A stretch of DNA of 64,000 bases from assembly GCA_964035575.1 (NCBI GenBank), contig OZ037854.1, forward strand, positions 1,054,001 through 1,118,000, written 5' to 3'. Position numbers and translations under genes: made by a program. Source of the DNA: Rhynchopus sp. YZ270_cl-10. Taxonomy: Eukaryota; Euglenozoa; Diplonemea; Diplonemida; Diplonemidae. The notes under the pieces are model-generated. The model saw nothing but the letters and a program-made list of their open reading frames with translations. It ran no database searches and was not told where the DNA came from. Of the stretch, positions 30,043 to 39,989 are shown in pieces. Position 1 is the first letter of the stretch. Each line of letters begins with the position of its first letter.

Positions 30043-30828
30043 ATGAAGGCAGCCCTGCTGTGTCTTGCGTCTCTCTGTGCCACAGTGGTGGCACAGCACA
30101 GTACTCCGGCGCTTTCCATGGGGTGCAGGCTTGCATGTGGGACGGGTGTGCCACATGGTTGGAGCGGAAGCGACGAGGGACCAAGTGGCTGCCACCGGTG
30201 CATCTGCGACAACGGGGACTTGATGTGTCTGAGTGCGGTGGGTGGAGTGCTTCCCCCGTGCAACCTGCCTGGTGCTGCGTGTGGTGCGACGTGCACGCTT
30301 GCGTGCCCGGATGAGGTGGTGCCGCACGGCTGGAGTGGAAGCGACATGGGGTCGAACAACTGCAACACGTGCACGTGTGCACACGGCGTGCTGTCGTGCA
30401 CACAGAACACATGCACTACACCGACAGCGTGTGCGGCGAAGATGGACTGTGCACTGCAGTGCGGGACGTCTGTTGCACACGGGTGGTCGGGGATGAACGA
30501 AGGCCCACACGAGTGCCAGCGCTGCTTCTGCGACAACGGTGACCTGATGTGTCTGCAGAGTGTGGGCGGGGTTGCGCCAGTGTGCGACAACGCACCGACG
30601 TGCGAGGACCTGTTTGTGTGCTACGGCATGCCGGCGTGCGACCAGTACGACCTGTACGCAACGAGCTACTATCTGGGCGAGTGCTCCGTTCTTAACCACG
30701 GAAACTTCCTGCACATCTGCCGTGATGACACGGACGACTCATGCGACCCCAACAACGGAGGGACGAACTGCCCTGCCTGCTGCCACGAGCACCTCATCAC
30801 TGGTAAGTCTGGCAAGTCCACAAAGTAG
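30043..30828 (+). CDS. Secreted Cys-rich protein with three pacifastin-like modules
   Basis: 261 residues in the unspliced reading. Start at 30043 gives a signal peptide (MKAALLCLASLCATVVAQ); the in-frame ATG at 29872 lies in the leader. Three modules share the pattern C..C....PHGWSG(S/M)(D/N)(E/M)G...C..C.C..G...C (GWSGSDEGPSGCHRCICDNG, GWSGSDMGSNNCNTCTCAHG, GWSGMNEGPHECQRCFCDNG), like pacifastin/antistasin-type small protease inhibitors or VWC-like modules. A C-terminal domain follows with further cysteines (DDSCDPNN, NCPACCHEH). A perfect donor GTAAGT at 30803 and an acceptor CCCCCACAG at 31194 allow splicing to an exon 31195-31208 that replaces the end GKSGKSTK by DMKT; both ends are possible. 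The 3' part of this gene is the left end of the tandemly repeated unit. Confidence 0.75.
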   Translation: MKAALLCLASLCATVVAQHSTPALSMGCRLACGTGVPHGWSGSDEGPSGCHRCICDNGDLMCLSAVGGVLPPCNLPGAACGATCTLACPDEVVPHGWSGSDMGSNNCNTCTCAHGVLSCTQNTCTTPTACAAKMDCALQCGTSVAHGWSGMNEGPHECQRCFCDNGDLMCLQSVGGVAPVCDNAPTCEDLFVCYGMPACDQYDLYATSYYLGECSVLNHGNFLHICRDDTDDSCDPNNGGTNCPACCHEHLITGKSGKSTK

Positions 30829-31208
30829 GTGAACTGTTCTGATCTTGCTGGGAGAGGACAGCACCATGCTTCGTCACAATTATTTATATCTTATCCAGAT
30901 GAAACACCTGCCATCTTTCAATACTTTCTCCTTTATTGCATTCTGCAGTGTTATGTTTCGACCACGCGAGTCTTGCCTGTGGTACACACCTGCACGACAG
31001 GAGAGACAACTGACAACACACGGGCGCGGGATGCACCCGCTTTGCTCTGTGTCTTGTCTGCCTTCTCTCTTGTTTCCTTGTTTCTTTTGCTGTTTTTGGT
31101 TTTTGTTGTTATTTTTTCCACTCAAGGCGCATTGCCACACCATGCGCGTTTGACGACACTTTGCTTTGCCCACTTCATTCACGTGCCCCCACAGATATGA
31201 AAACGTAA

Positions 31209-31618
31209 ACACCCTTTCCCCCTTCTATCCCAACCCCTTGGCAGGTTTCTTTTGCATACATTGGTGCCAGCTTCTGTCCTAGGCTCATGTGGGGAGGGTT
31301 GACACGAAGTGATGTAAACGCTGTGCGTGTTGACCTGTACACCCTCATATGGAAACAGGCCAATAATCTTCTCCACCCTTTTCCTCTTTTTGCTGGCGTA
31401 CCACGAACCGACATCACCTACCGAGTCTGTTACCGAAGGCTCTTCGCCCATACGCAAAAACGGACAGTCAGTGGCTGTGTCTTCCACCACTCCCGCAACA
31501 GAAAATATTTAAAACGTTCGAAACGTTAACCCCAAAACCCACAACACTGTCCCCTTCCCTTCCCCCTTCTCTTTCACTATTCCCTTTTACAGCTACAATA
31601 TATAGAACAACGAAAACA
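31209..31618 (+). other. Spacer and leader of esterase-like gene A
   Basis: Bases up to about 31275 match unit 3; about 31276-31506 is private to unit 1 and shows no supported gene. From 31507 (TTTAAAACGTTCGAAACGTT) the leader is common to all three units. Confidence 0.55.
31565..31592 (+). promoter_or_regulatory. Conserved pyrimidine-AG signal of esterase-like gene A
   Basis: CTTTCACTATTCCCTTTTACAG is kept in the three units (AG at 31592, 40409 and 47981), each 26 bases before the ATG. Its conservation beside variable spacer supports use as a trans-splice acceptor. Confidence 0.55.
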
Positions 31619-34234
31619 ATGCAGAGAACGAAGAACATGCAGAGTGGACGGAAGATGGTGCTTACTATGATAATCTTCGCGGCTTTGCTCCTCATGTACT
31701 TCCAGTCACTCAAACCCGTGGGTCCAAAATTCACGATAACTCTAGAATATGGAAATAGAGAAACCAAAGCTCCAGAGACCAAGGCTCCTGCAACCAAGGC
31801 TCCTGAAACCAAGGCTCCTGAAACCAGGGCTCCAGAGACCAAGGCTCCAGAAACCAAGGCTCCTCAAACCAAGGCCCCAGAAACCAAGGCTCCAGAGACC
31901 AAGGCTCCAGAAACCAGGGCCCCAGAAACCCAGGCTCCTGAAACCAGGGCTCCTGAAACCAAGGCTCCAGAGACCCAGGCTCCTGAAACCCAGGCCCCAG
32001 AAACCAGTGCCCCAGTAGTTCAGGCTCCTGAAACCCAGGCCCCAGAAACCAGTGCCCCAGTAGTTCAGGCTCCTGAAGCCCAGGCCCCAGAAATCAGTGC
32101 TCCAGTAGTTCAGGCTCCTGAAGCCCAGGCCCCAGAAATCAGTGCTCCAGTAATTCAGGCCCCTGAAACCCAGGCCCCAGAAACCCAGGCCCCAGAACCC
32201 AGTTATGTGTATGAAGACAACATCATCTCTGGAGAGGTGCCTGATGCTCCTGAGGCTGCGTACTGTGCGTCACAAGATCAGATCTACCCGGGAAATGTCT
32301 ACAATACCACTGCGGACACCAGCAGCTTAGTGTGGGTGCCGTCTACTGGTTGCAAGCTTCATCACTTCAACCCCACGGAAGCGGCCACATGCCTCAGTGG
32401 CAAGAAGATTGCCTTCTTCGGAGACTCACTGCTCGACGACACTGCCCATGCGATCGTACTTCGCGCCAACGGCAGATACGAGTGGCCTAGTACAGAAGAC
32501 GTCAAAGGCCGCTGGTGGAAGGCACGGCCCAACCGTGAATGCTTCCTTGCAGGGCAGGAAACACCGTTCCTTGAGTTCTTCTGGACGAATAGTGCTTTCT
32601 ACAACGACCCGACGGACCCCTCGCGCGAGAAGGCCTCCTTCGCGATACGCAATGCCGATGTTGTCCTGCTCAACAACGCGATGTGGGACATTGGCGACAG
32701 CTGCCAGGGTGTGTACGCATTCTACCACGCCATGAAGGCACGTATTGAGAAGGTGCAGAGTGTTGTCAAGCCGGGTGCGATGCTTGTTCTGTATGATTTG
32801 CCTTACATCTGGACGAAGAAGGTCTGCACACCAAGACCAGATGGGGAGGGCAGCAACTGCCACGTGCACAACCAACCGAAAGAACGTGTCGCGCTCTACC
32901 GAACTGCGCTGCGTCTTGCTGCAGCATGTACAGGCGTGCGTTTCTTGTCCGATTTTGAAATGACCAAGCATATCCCATCGCACACAAACGACGGTGTGCA
33001 CTTCTCGACGTTCGAGGCCAGGTACATGAAGGCAGACGTCTTCCTCAACGGCATCTGCACACGAGGTGGACAGGCCCCCATGGAGTTCACAGTCTATCCA
33101 AAAGCAAGCTGCAACGTCACCCAGCACTTTATCGACTGGGAAAACAACCCTCTCGCGGGATCATGCCCTCGGCGAGCGAACCCTTATGTTCCAGAAACCA
33201 GTGCTCCACCCAAGGCTCCTGAAACCCAGGCCCCAGAACTCAATTATGTGTATGAAGACAACATCATTACTGGAGAGGTGCCTGATGCTCCTGAGGCTGC
33301 GTACTGTGCGTCACAAGATCAGATCTACCCGGGAAATGTCTACAATACCACTGCGGACACCAGCAGCTTAGTGTGGGTGCCGTCTACTGGTTGCAAGCTG
33401 CATCACTTCAACCCCACGGAAGCGGCCACATGCCTCAGTGGCAAGAAGATTGCCTTCTTCGGAGACTCACTGCTCGACGACACTGCCCATGCGCTCGCAC
33501 TTCGCCCCAACGGCAGATACGAGTGGCCTAGCACAGAAGACGTCGAAGGCCGCTGGTGGAAGGCACGGCCCAACCGTGAATGCTTCCTTGAAGGGCAGGA
33601 AACACCGTTCCTTGAGTTCTTCTGGACGAATAGTGCTTTCTACAACGACCCGACGGACCCCTCGCGCGAGAAGGCCTCCTTCGCGATACGCAATGCCGAT
33701 GTTGTCGTGCTCAACAACGCGATGTGGGACATTGGCGACAGCTGCCAGGGTGTGTACGCATTCTACCACGCCATGAAAGGACGTATTGAGAAGGTGCAGC
33801 GTGTTATCAAGCCGGGTGCGATGCTTGTTCTGTATGATTTGCCTTACCTCTGGACAAAGAAGGTCTGCACACCAAAACCTGATGGGGAGGGCAGCAACTG
33901 CCATGTGCATAACGAACCGAAATCACGTGTCGCGGAGTACAGAACTGCGCTGCGTCTTGCTGCAGCATGTACAGGCGTGCGTGTCTTGTCCGATTTTGAA
34001 ATGACCAAGCATATCCCATCGCACACAAGCGACGGTGTGCACTTCCAGACGTTCGAGGCCAGGTACATGAAGGCAGACGTCTTCCTCAACGGCATCTGCA
34101 CGCGAGGTGGACAGGCCCCCATGGAGTTCACAGTCTATCCCAAAGAAAAATGCGACGTCACCCAGCACTTTATCGACTGGGAAAACAGCCCTACTGCGGA
34201 AATATGCTATCGGCGACCGAACCCTTGGAAGTAG
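31619..34234 (+). CDS. Membrane-anchored double SGNH/PC-esterase-like protein A
   Basis: 871 residues. Basic N-tail, signal-anchor helix at ~14-30 (VLTMIIFAALLLMYFQ), then a stalk of about 29 APET(K/R/Q) pentapeptides (~48-193) likely O-glycosylated, then two copies of an SGNH domain. Each begins like plant TBL/PC-esterase proteins (WVPSTGCKLHHFNPTEAATC, then KKIAFFGDSLLDD) with the nucleophile Ser of GDS (~268 and ~615), a central NNAMWDIG, and the DGVHF block with the Asp-His pair (~458 and ~805). Families with these motifs transfer or remove acetyl groups on polysaccharides; the real substrate is unknown. Both domains keep the catalytic triad, so both may be active. Topology is type II, domains outside or in the Golgi lumen. 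Gene-specific segment after GDS: TAHA, NGRYEW. Confidence 0.82.
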   Translation: MQRTKNMQSGRKMVLTMIIFAALLLMYFQSLKPVGPKFTITLEYGNRETKAPETKAPATKAPETKAPETRAPETKAPETKAPQTKAPETKAPETKAPETRAPETQAPETRAPETKAPETQAPETQAPETSAPVVQAPETQAPETSAPVVQAPEAQAPEISAPVVQAPEAQAPEISAPVIQAPETQAPETQAPEPSYVYEDNIISGEVPDAPEAAYCASQDQIYPGNVYNTTADTSSLVWVPSTGCKLHHFNPTEAATCLSGKKIAFFGDSLLDDTAHAIVLRANGRYEWPSTEDVKGRWWKARPNRECFLAGQETPFLEFFWTNSAFYNDPTDPSREKASFAIRNADVVLLNNAMWDIGDSCQGVYAFYHAMKARIEKVQSVVKPGAMLVLYDLPYIWTKKVCTPRPDGEGSNCHVHNQPKERVALYRTALRLAAACTGVRFLSDFEMTKHIPSHTNDGVHFSTFEARYMKADVFLNGICTRGGQAPMEFTVYPKASCNVTQHFIDWENNPLAGSCPRRANPYVPETSAPPKAPETQAPELNYVYEDNIITGEVPDAPEAAYCASQDQIYPGNVYNTTADTSSLVWVPSTGCKLHHFNPTEAATCLSGKKIAFFGDSLLDDTAHALALRPNGRYEWPSTEDVEGRWWKARPNRECFLEGQETPFLEFFWTNSAFYNDPTDPSREKASFAIRNADVVVLNNAMWDIGDSCQGVYAFYHAMKGRIEKVQRVIKPGAMLVLYDLPYLWTKKVCTPKPDGEGSNCHVHNEPKSRVAEYRTALRLAAACTGVRVLSDFEMTKHIPSHTSDGVHFQTFEARYMKADVFLNGICTRGGQAPMEFTVYPKEKCDVTQHFIDWENSPTAEICYRRPNPWK
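31760..32200 (+). repeat. 15-bp coding repeats of the stalk, gene A
   Basis: GCTCCAGAGACCAAG-type units coding APETK/APETR/APETQ, ending in longer APEISAPV(V/I)Q units. Copy number and order differ in genes B and C. Confidence 0.9.
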
Positions 34235-34570
34235 CGTTGTGGATGTTGTGCATGGGTGCAGCAACCGAAAGAATCTATGCCCACTTCGTGTGGCAATTCT
34301 CTGTAATGCTGTCATTATATTATATAGTATATTCTTATTTATAGTAGTTTCTTCTTATCTATAGTATTTTTTTCCCTGTCTGCCATGCAAATCTGCCTAC
34401 GTAGTAACGCACCTTGCCGCACTACGTTTTGCGGATAATTTGTTGGTTCACTTGTTCCCAAATAAGCGAATACGCGAATAAGGGAATTCTTTGTGCAACT
34501 TCCTTCCTTACTGTATTTTATTTTATTTTATGTTTGAGACAACGTAGGAAATGAAATACGGTGCGATGAA

Positions 34571-34649
34571 TGGTGTGGCGCATTTTGCGGTTTTAGCTGG
34601 CTCAAGAATGACCCCAAAAGGGGTTTAAATCGTCTGGTGCGCCACAGCA
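34571..34649. mobile_element. 79-bp TGGTGTGGC-type element with empty site in unit 3
   Basis: TGGTGTGGCGCA at left and TGCGCCACAGCA at right; flanks ATGAA and GTGAA. Unit 3 (about 51283-51296) reads GGTGCGATGAACGAAAAG without it. Confidence 0.75.
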
Positions 34650-35158
34650 GTGAACGAAAAGTTCTTTCCCCGATTTCGTTTCTTTATCAGTGTCTCCGAT
34701 ACCAGTTTTTTATTTTTTTTTTCGGACTGTCCAAGAGTATGCCACTCGTGACAGATTGACACGGGACAGAAGTACCGTGTTTTTTTTTTTTTTTGAAAAA
34801 ATACGGACCAGAAAAATTGGTCCATAGAAACCCCCCCAAAAGGTAGATGTTTTTTCTGGTCCGATCTGTGTCAGAGATCTGCGCTCATGCTTCGAGTGAA
34901 TTTTGAAGAAGATTCTTTGTTTTTCCTTCAGAAAAGTCCTTCCTTCCGACAAAGTTTGCGAAGAGGTGTGAGGGTTCAGCGTGTGGACAAGTTCAAAAAA
35001 ATCGTAACACATATGTCGGACCAGAAAAATTCTAGAAAATTTAGAAGAAAAAAAAAAAAAAAATAGAAAATTGACAGTGGAGATTGCAAAACTGTGGCAA
35101 CACAACCGAGGCAACTACACTACTCCAACAATTTATCGAAAGAAAAAAAAAACTTTTA

Positions 35159-35468
35159 TGGTGTGGCTGAAAGGGGGGTCGGAAAAAGCGCGGAAAAGGG
35201 CGAATCAGCGCTCAATTTTTTTTTTAAAGGTGACTAAGCACGAGAGGCTTAGGATCATCTTATAAACTTTTCTTTTTTTTCTCCCCGCCTTTGCTGGTCA
35301 ACGAAAAAAGACATAGTAGAGTAGTAAGGACAGATCAGTTGGAAAAATGTTATGTTTAGTTTGCCTTGTAATAATTTAACACTGTGTACTGTGTACACAG
35401 GCACAGTCAGCAAGCCTACATGGTAAACGTGCGGAAAAAGTGCGAATCGCCCCCCTTCAGCCACACCA
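35159..35468. mobile_element. 310-bp TGGTGTGGC element containing a stem-loop motif
   Basis: TGGTGTGGCTGAAAGGGGGG at left, CCCCCTTCAGCCACACCA at right. A shorter diverged relative lies at 44718-44854 in unit 2; unit 3 lacks it. Confidence 0.7.
35229..35276 (+). repeat. Stem-loop motif, copy 13 (reference copy)
   Basis: Outer arm GGTGA, inner arm CTAAGC, loop ACGAGAG, inner arm GCTTAG, two bases GA, outer arm TCATC, then TTATAAACTTTTC and T-rich DNA. The arms can pair as a 6-bp inner and 5-bp outer stem (one G-U). It lies inside the 310-bp element. Confidence 0.8.
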
Positions 35469-35841
35469 TTTTGAAAAGAAAACTACAAGTGAACACACCG
35501 ACCAGCATATCAGCTGATCACGGGAACCTTTCTTTACAAGGTTTCCACTTTTGAAGGCCAGCGTCAAAAGGTGCTGCCACACTCAAAAATCCAAAAGGTG
35601 TTTTATTTCTGTGTTCTGTTTGAATAAAACATGTTCGTGTTTTATTCGCCTTTTTGACTCTTTTTTATTATTATTTGGTGCTCCTGAAATAAAAAATACC
35701 AAGTACGCAACAACTACGCAATATAGGGTATTCCTGTATTATTTTTTTTTTTTCGTGCACAAAGTGCGCAACAAGTACGCAGCAAGTACGCAAAATGGAG
35801 TTGTCAGGAGTACCAATTATTATTATTTTTTTTACTGACTC

Positions 35842-36671
35842 TGGTGTGGCTAAATCCAGTACAAAAACAGCACAAAAGAATCACAAAAGAAGTACAAAAA
35901 TTACACTTTATTTTGGGGGTGTTTTTCGCGAAAAATTATTTCCCTGTATAAACTTTTTGGGGGTCGGGGTCGGGGGGAAAATTTTTTTTAGCCTACAAAA
36001 AATTGGGGAATTTTTTTTTCTTCTTCGATTCTCGGGAGTCCGTGCGTGCTGTGATGGGGTCACTTTGCGCTGAGAAATGAGTATTTTTGACCTAAAATGC
36101 ATGCATCAGTTTTTACAGGGCATTTTCAGGTTTAGTGTAAAATATGGTCAGTACTTGACCACTGACGGTAAAGTGCAAAGTAAACGTGGGGGCAGTTTGC
36201 ATAGCTGCAAACTTTGCTGCCACCATTTTAAGGACGGAGCTCGTAGAACCCAATGAGGAGTGAGAAAGAAGGATATGGCAAACGAAAAAAGTAGCGTACC
36301 GTGCGCCTGCGGCGCAAGATTGCAACCCACCCTTTCCCATGACATAGTTCAGCAGCACAATTGTGCAAGTATAAGCGCAATTTTTTGAAATGTTGCGCAC
36401 CTGGTTTCGCCAGAAACTTTCGTTCTAGCAAAATACTAGGTAAAATTTATGGAACTGACGATAATTACCAACGACAGTGCCAATTTATGTCGACATTTTT
36501 CAGAAATGTTGCGTACCGTGGCTTCGCCAGGAACTTTTGGGTGACATGACTTGGGGCGATTGGGAAAGTACGAATTGGTACCAAAAATAAAAAACTCCTT
36601 TTTTAGGGTATACAAAAAAAGTACAAAAGAAGTACAAAAATTACACTTTATTTTTGGAGTTAGCCACACCA
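35842..36671. mobile_element. 830-bp element with TGGTGTGGCTA ends
   Basis: TGGTGTGGCTA at left and TAGCCACACCA at right, each with an inner copy of AAGTACAAAAATTACACTTT. The interior holds two modules found in other elements: GGGAGTCCGTGCGTGCTGTG (36033) and ACCGTGCGCCTGCGGCGC (36298). A related sequence lies at 43388-44045. No coding capacity is seen. Confidence 0.65.
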
Positions 36672-36877
36672 AAATTACTGATCTTTTTTTTGTTTGTTTT
36701 CTTCATACCTTCTTTTCGTCAGAAAAGAATGTATATGAAACAGTTGTTTTCTTATGTGGTGTACCTTTTCCTCTATTGTGACAAGGTAGTTCGGAGGACA
36801 AGCTCCGAGCCGAGATTGGCTCGGAAGTGCAACACAACCGCCCCTTGGGCCGAAAAGACAGAAAAAAGTCAATATTT

Positions 36878-37292
36878 GGTGCTTCCCGGGGGGTATGCAT
36901 TTCACAAATTTTCACAAAATGTGACAAGTTTTCACAACACGAAAACCGCTATAAAATTGTGAAGGCTGGTGAAAAGTTGTGAAAAGTTGTGAATTGATTT
37001 TTTTTTTGGGGGGTTTTTTTTTGGGTTGGGTGGTGACCCACCCATTGAGGGGTATGCTGGGATTCACAACATAGAACGTGATGTGGTGTACCTGTGTATT
37101 GTGCACTGTGCGGAAATGACGAGAACTTGTCCATTTCGGCAAATTGACCCCACCACTGGCCGGACGGATTCCGGAAATGCAAATGCCGGCATTTAAAAGC
37201 TTCACCAACGAAGAAAAAAGGGTGGTGAAAAGTTGTGAATTGAATTGAAAATTTGTGAAAATTTGTGAAATGCATACCCCCCGGGAAGCACC
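36878..37292. mobile_element. 415-bp inverted-repeat element, AATATTT duplication
   Basis: GGTGCTTCCCGGGGGGTATG is repeated inverted at the other end; the arms are about 40 bases. AATATTT flanks both sides (36871-36877, 37293-37299). Units 2 (45405) and 3 (52146) read straight through as GTCAATCTTTGTGTG. The interior contains the shared CCGG(A)-rich module (37141-37190). Confidence 0.85.
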
Positions 37293-37458
37293 AATATTTG
37301 TGTGAACTGCCCGGACTCTGGTCCGGACCTTTTGTTTTAAATAAAAACAACCTAGTAAGTGAATTTTTGGAAAGTGGAGATTGCACAGCTTTGTCATACG
37401 AGCGTGGTTATTACGACGCGAGCGAAGTGTTTCTCTTTGCTTTTGTTTATTTTTCGAA

Positions 37459-37502
37459 GGTGACAGCACGAGAGGCTTAGGGTCATGATGACTGTCATCA
37501 TA
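37459..37502 (+). repeat. Stem-loop motif, copy 14
   Basis: GGTGACAGCACGAGAGGCTT with CTAA lost from the 5' arm; followed by GGGTCATGATGACTGTCATC as in copies 16 and 18. Confidence 0.6.
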
Positions 37503-37534
37503 TACTGTTTTGCTCTTTATTTTTCAACATGATG

Positions 37535-37580
37535 TGATCAAGACTAGGCACACGGCTTAGGGTCATTTGGTAAACTTTCT
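37535..37580 (+). repeat. Stem-loop motif, copy 15 (diverged)
   Basis: GTGATCAAGACTAGGCACAC followed by GGCTTAGGGTCATTTGGTAA. It follows copy 14 directly; the same pair recurs in units 2 and 3. Confidence 0.5.
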
Positions 37581-37835
37581 TTGCTCTCTCTCCCTCTTTC
37601 TCTTTCTTTTGTGAACCTGGTATAAGTCCAGGCGCCTTGAAACCATCTCGAGTGAGGTTTCAGGTTTCTTGGTCAACGTTGTGCGGGTGGCGTTCCTTTT
37701 TGTGGTTCGGGCTGGATCGTTTGTATGCGTGCAACGGTACGTTCTGCAATGACCCCTTCCCCCTTCCTTCCCCCACCTTAACCCTCAGTTCTTGCGCTCT
37801 CTCTTCTCACCTCTTTTTATCCCAAAAATATAACA

Positions 37836-38126
37836 ATGTCCGAAGAAGCCAAAGCAACTGCAGAAGAGGATGCAAAGGCGGCGAAAATCCGGGCTTTGTA
37901 TCGTGGGAATAAAGCAAGAGAGGAGGTCCGCGAAAAGAGGAAGCACATGCAGGAACAGCAGCACCCACCCCCAGCACCGGAACCACCCACTGAAGAGACG
38001 CCAGCCCCGACATCGGAGGCTGGGGCGGGAGAGGCAGCACCCACACCGCAAACACCCCCCAACACCACAGACACCACGGTGCAGCCAGATACGGAAGTGG
38101 AGAACTCAAACCAAAGACAGCGCTGA
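37836..38126 (+). pseudogene. IQ-motif gene copy 1, shortened by an internal deletion
   Basis: The frame opens as in the full gene (IQ-like AAKIRALYRGNKAREEV, one Q-to-R change in the IQ position) and has a Pro/Thr-rich middle, but 193 bases present in the third copy (52977-53169) are absent. The frame then ends after 96 residues in ENSNQRQR. The lost piece carries the C-terminal domain, so it is either a pseudogene or a truncated paralogue. Confidence 0.7.
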
Positions 38127-38646
38127 CGCATGATTCGCAGAAGGTGCATAAGGTATTTTATGGTTACATTGCAATGCTAAAAGGATATTGAACACCGTAC
38201 CCCCTTTTTCTAATGGGGCGGGTAGCAATAGAGCCATGTTTCAGCGAGAGGGGTCGAGAGTGTGTGTGTACCACAACTTCTCCCTTTCGTCTGTTTTATT
38301 GTTTGCGGGGGTGTATAAAGAGTTTGGCGGAAGGGGGTGGTGGACTTGCGAGCGGATTTTGAACCGTCTCCGTTCTCTTACGGTACAGACCATGTCCCAC
38401 CCTTTGTATGAGCTCGACTGCGGTTAGTTTCAACTCTTTATTTCCACACAACGAAACAAACAGGTGATTTTCCAGAGCGATGCTTGGTGGTAAAGCTGCG
38501 TGGAAAAAAAAGTGGGTGGCATGCTTCGTGTTGGTCCGCCTGAGTCCACCAAAAAAAACCCCACCAAGACCCTGCCCGAGTGGAGACGGACGCAGGCGAA
38601 CTCGGCCCGGGTCAGTCTCAACTCGGGCGAACCTTAGACGGACCTG

Positions 38647-39203
38647 ACGCAACGAGCTACTATCAGGGCGAGTGCTCCGTTCTTAACCACGGAAACTTCC
38701 TGCACATCTGCCTTGATGACACGGACGACTCATGCGACCCCAACAACGGAGGGACGAACTGCCCTGCCTGCTGCCACGAGCACCTCATCACTGGTAAGTC
38801 TGGCAAGTCCACAAAGTAAGTGAGCTGTTCTGACCTTGCTGGGAGAGGACAGCACCATGCTTCGTCACAATTATTTATATCTTGTCCAGATGAAACACCT
38901 GCCATCTTTCAATACTTTCTCCTTTATTGCATTCTGCAGTGTTGTGTTTCGACCACGCGAGTCTTGCCTGTGGTACACACCTGCACGACAGGAGAGACAA
39001 CTGACAACACACGGGCGCGGGATGCACCCGCTTTGCTCTGTGTCTTGTCTGCCTTCTCTCTTGTTTCCTTGTTTCTTTTGCTGTTTTTGGTTTTTGTTGT
39101 TATTTTTTCCACTCAAGGCGCATTGCCACACCATGCGCGTTTGACGACACTTTGCTTTGCCCACTTCATTCACGTGCCCCCACAGATATGAAAACGTAAA
39201 CAC
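38647..39203 (+). pseudogene. 3' fragment of the Cys-rich gene (unit 2)
   Basis: Matches 30656-31207 of the intact gene: the last ~55 codons (TSYYQGECSVLNHGNFLHIC), the stop, the GTAAGT donor and the whole intron-like stretch. No signal peptide or inhibitor modules remain. It is a by-product of where the tandem unit was cut. Confidence 0.85.
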
Positions 39204-39873
39204 CAGGGCATATCCTAAATCTGAGGTCTGTCCGGCCAAATTTTGAAAAAGGGTGTTTCCTAATTTGCTTCCGCTTCCGGGGATTTGGAAAAAATTGGCC
39301 AGGGAAAAAATTTGCGGGAAAAATTAGGGACGTATTTAAAGTGCTTATTTTTTGGTATTTTCCCGAAAAAAGTATGTTCGCTGTTCTGGATCGCTCCAAT
39401 CATTCAAATAAAGCAGTTTTCGGGTGTTTTTATTTTCACCGATGTTGGGTACCGTGCGCCTGCGGCGCTGCCTGTTCCTACCAGTTTCTACAGGCAAACA
39501 CTTGGCCCCCTTTACCTTACACTGACGGGTTTTGACCAAAACCAAGGACTTGTCCATTTCGTCAAATTGACCCCACCACAACGCACGGATTCCGGAAATG
39601 CAAATGCCGGTGTTTTCGGGCATTTTCATGTTTTCAGGATCAGGGAGAGAAAATCTGTGGGATTTACCTGGTCCCCTTTTCCTTACACTCATTTTGACCA
39701 ACACCAAGAACTTGGCCATTTCAGCAAATTGACCCCACCACAGCGCGGACGGATTCCGGAAATGCCAATTGCGGCATGTTTTGGGGCTGAAAACCCACTT
39801 TTTTTCCAGGGAAAAATTTTGCTTCCGGATGTCGGAATTTTCCGGGAAATTTCCAAAATTAGGAAACACCCTG
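39204..39873. mobile_element. 670-bp hAT-like non-autonomous element in unit 2
   Basis: The left end CAGGGCATATCCTAAATCTG and the right end read inverted (CAGGGTGTTTCCTAATTTTG) agree in most positions. An element of this type replaced about 220 bases of host spacer still present in unit 3 (47306-47430), so no clean duplication is seen. It carries two copies of the CCGGAAT module (39561, 39725) and the GCGCCTGCGGCGC module (39452). Confidence 0.65.
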
Positions 39874-39989
39874 GCCTACACACATCGTCGGTACTCCAAA
39901 TAACGCCCTTTTTTATAGCATGCGATGGAGGCCGCGAGGGTGAACTTTTCCGCATCAACGGCCTTTTACTAGCCTATCAATGAATTTCG

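Larger units (their letters stand above)
34235..37835 (+). other. Element-rich spacer of unit 1
   Basis: No gene supported. It contains small elements at 34571-34649, 35159-35468, 35842-36671 and 36878-37292, stem-loop copies 13-15, and host spacer shared with units 2 and 3 (for example 34880-35130, 35390-35560 and 37300-37830). The shared part after the esterase stop carries nested deletions relative to unit 3. Confidence 0.6.
30656..38646 (+). repeat. Tandem unit 1 of 3 (about 8.0 kb)
   Basis: Order: 3' end of the Cys-rich gene, spacer, esterase-like gene A, element-rich spacer, truncated IQ gene 1. The boundary with unit 2 reads GACGGACCTGACGCAACGAG, while the intact Cys-rich gene has CGACCTGTACGCAACGAG: the join falls in GACCTG microhomology. 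Confidence 0.85.

Noticed and set aside
30829-31200. A 123-codon frame conserved in three copies (also 38820 and 46937)
   Set aside because: It has no ATG start, begins right after the stop of the Cys-rich gene and lies in its probable intron; its conservation follows from the recent tandem duplication.
31760-32200. CRISPR-like direct repeats
   Set aside because: They are in-frame 15-bp coding repeats of a protein stalk in a eukaryotic gene, without spacers.
32426-33127. Long minus-strand frames across the esterase-like genes (also 33467-33910, 40892-41752, 48785-49516, 49814-50545)
   Set aside because: They mirror the sense coding pattern, recur only because the gene and its domains are duplicated, and have no leader signal or recognisable protein.
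35229-35276. Stem-loop motif read as a tRNA-derived SINE head
   Set aside because: TGACTAAGCACG and AGGATCATC resemble weak A and B boxes, but they are only about 12 bases apart and share the hairpin; no SINE body follows.
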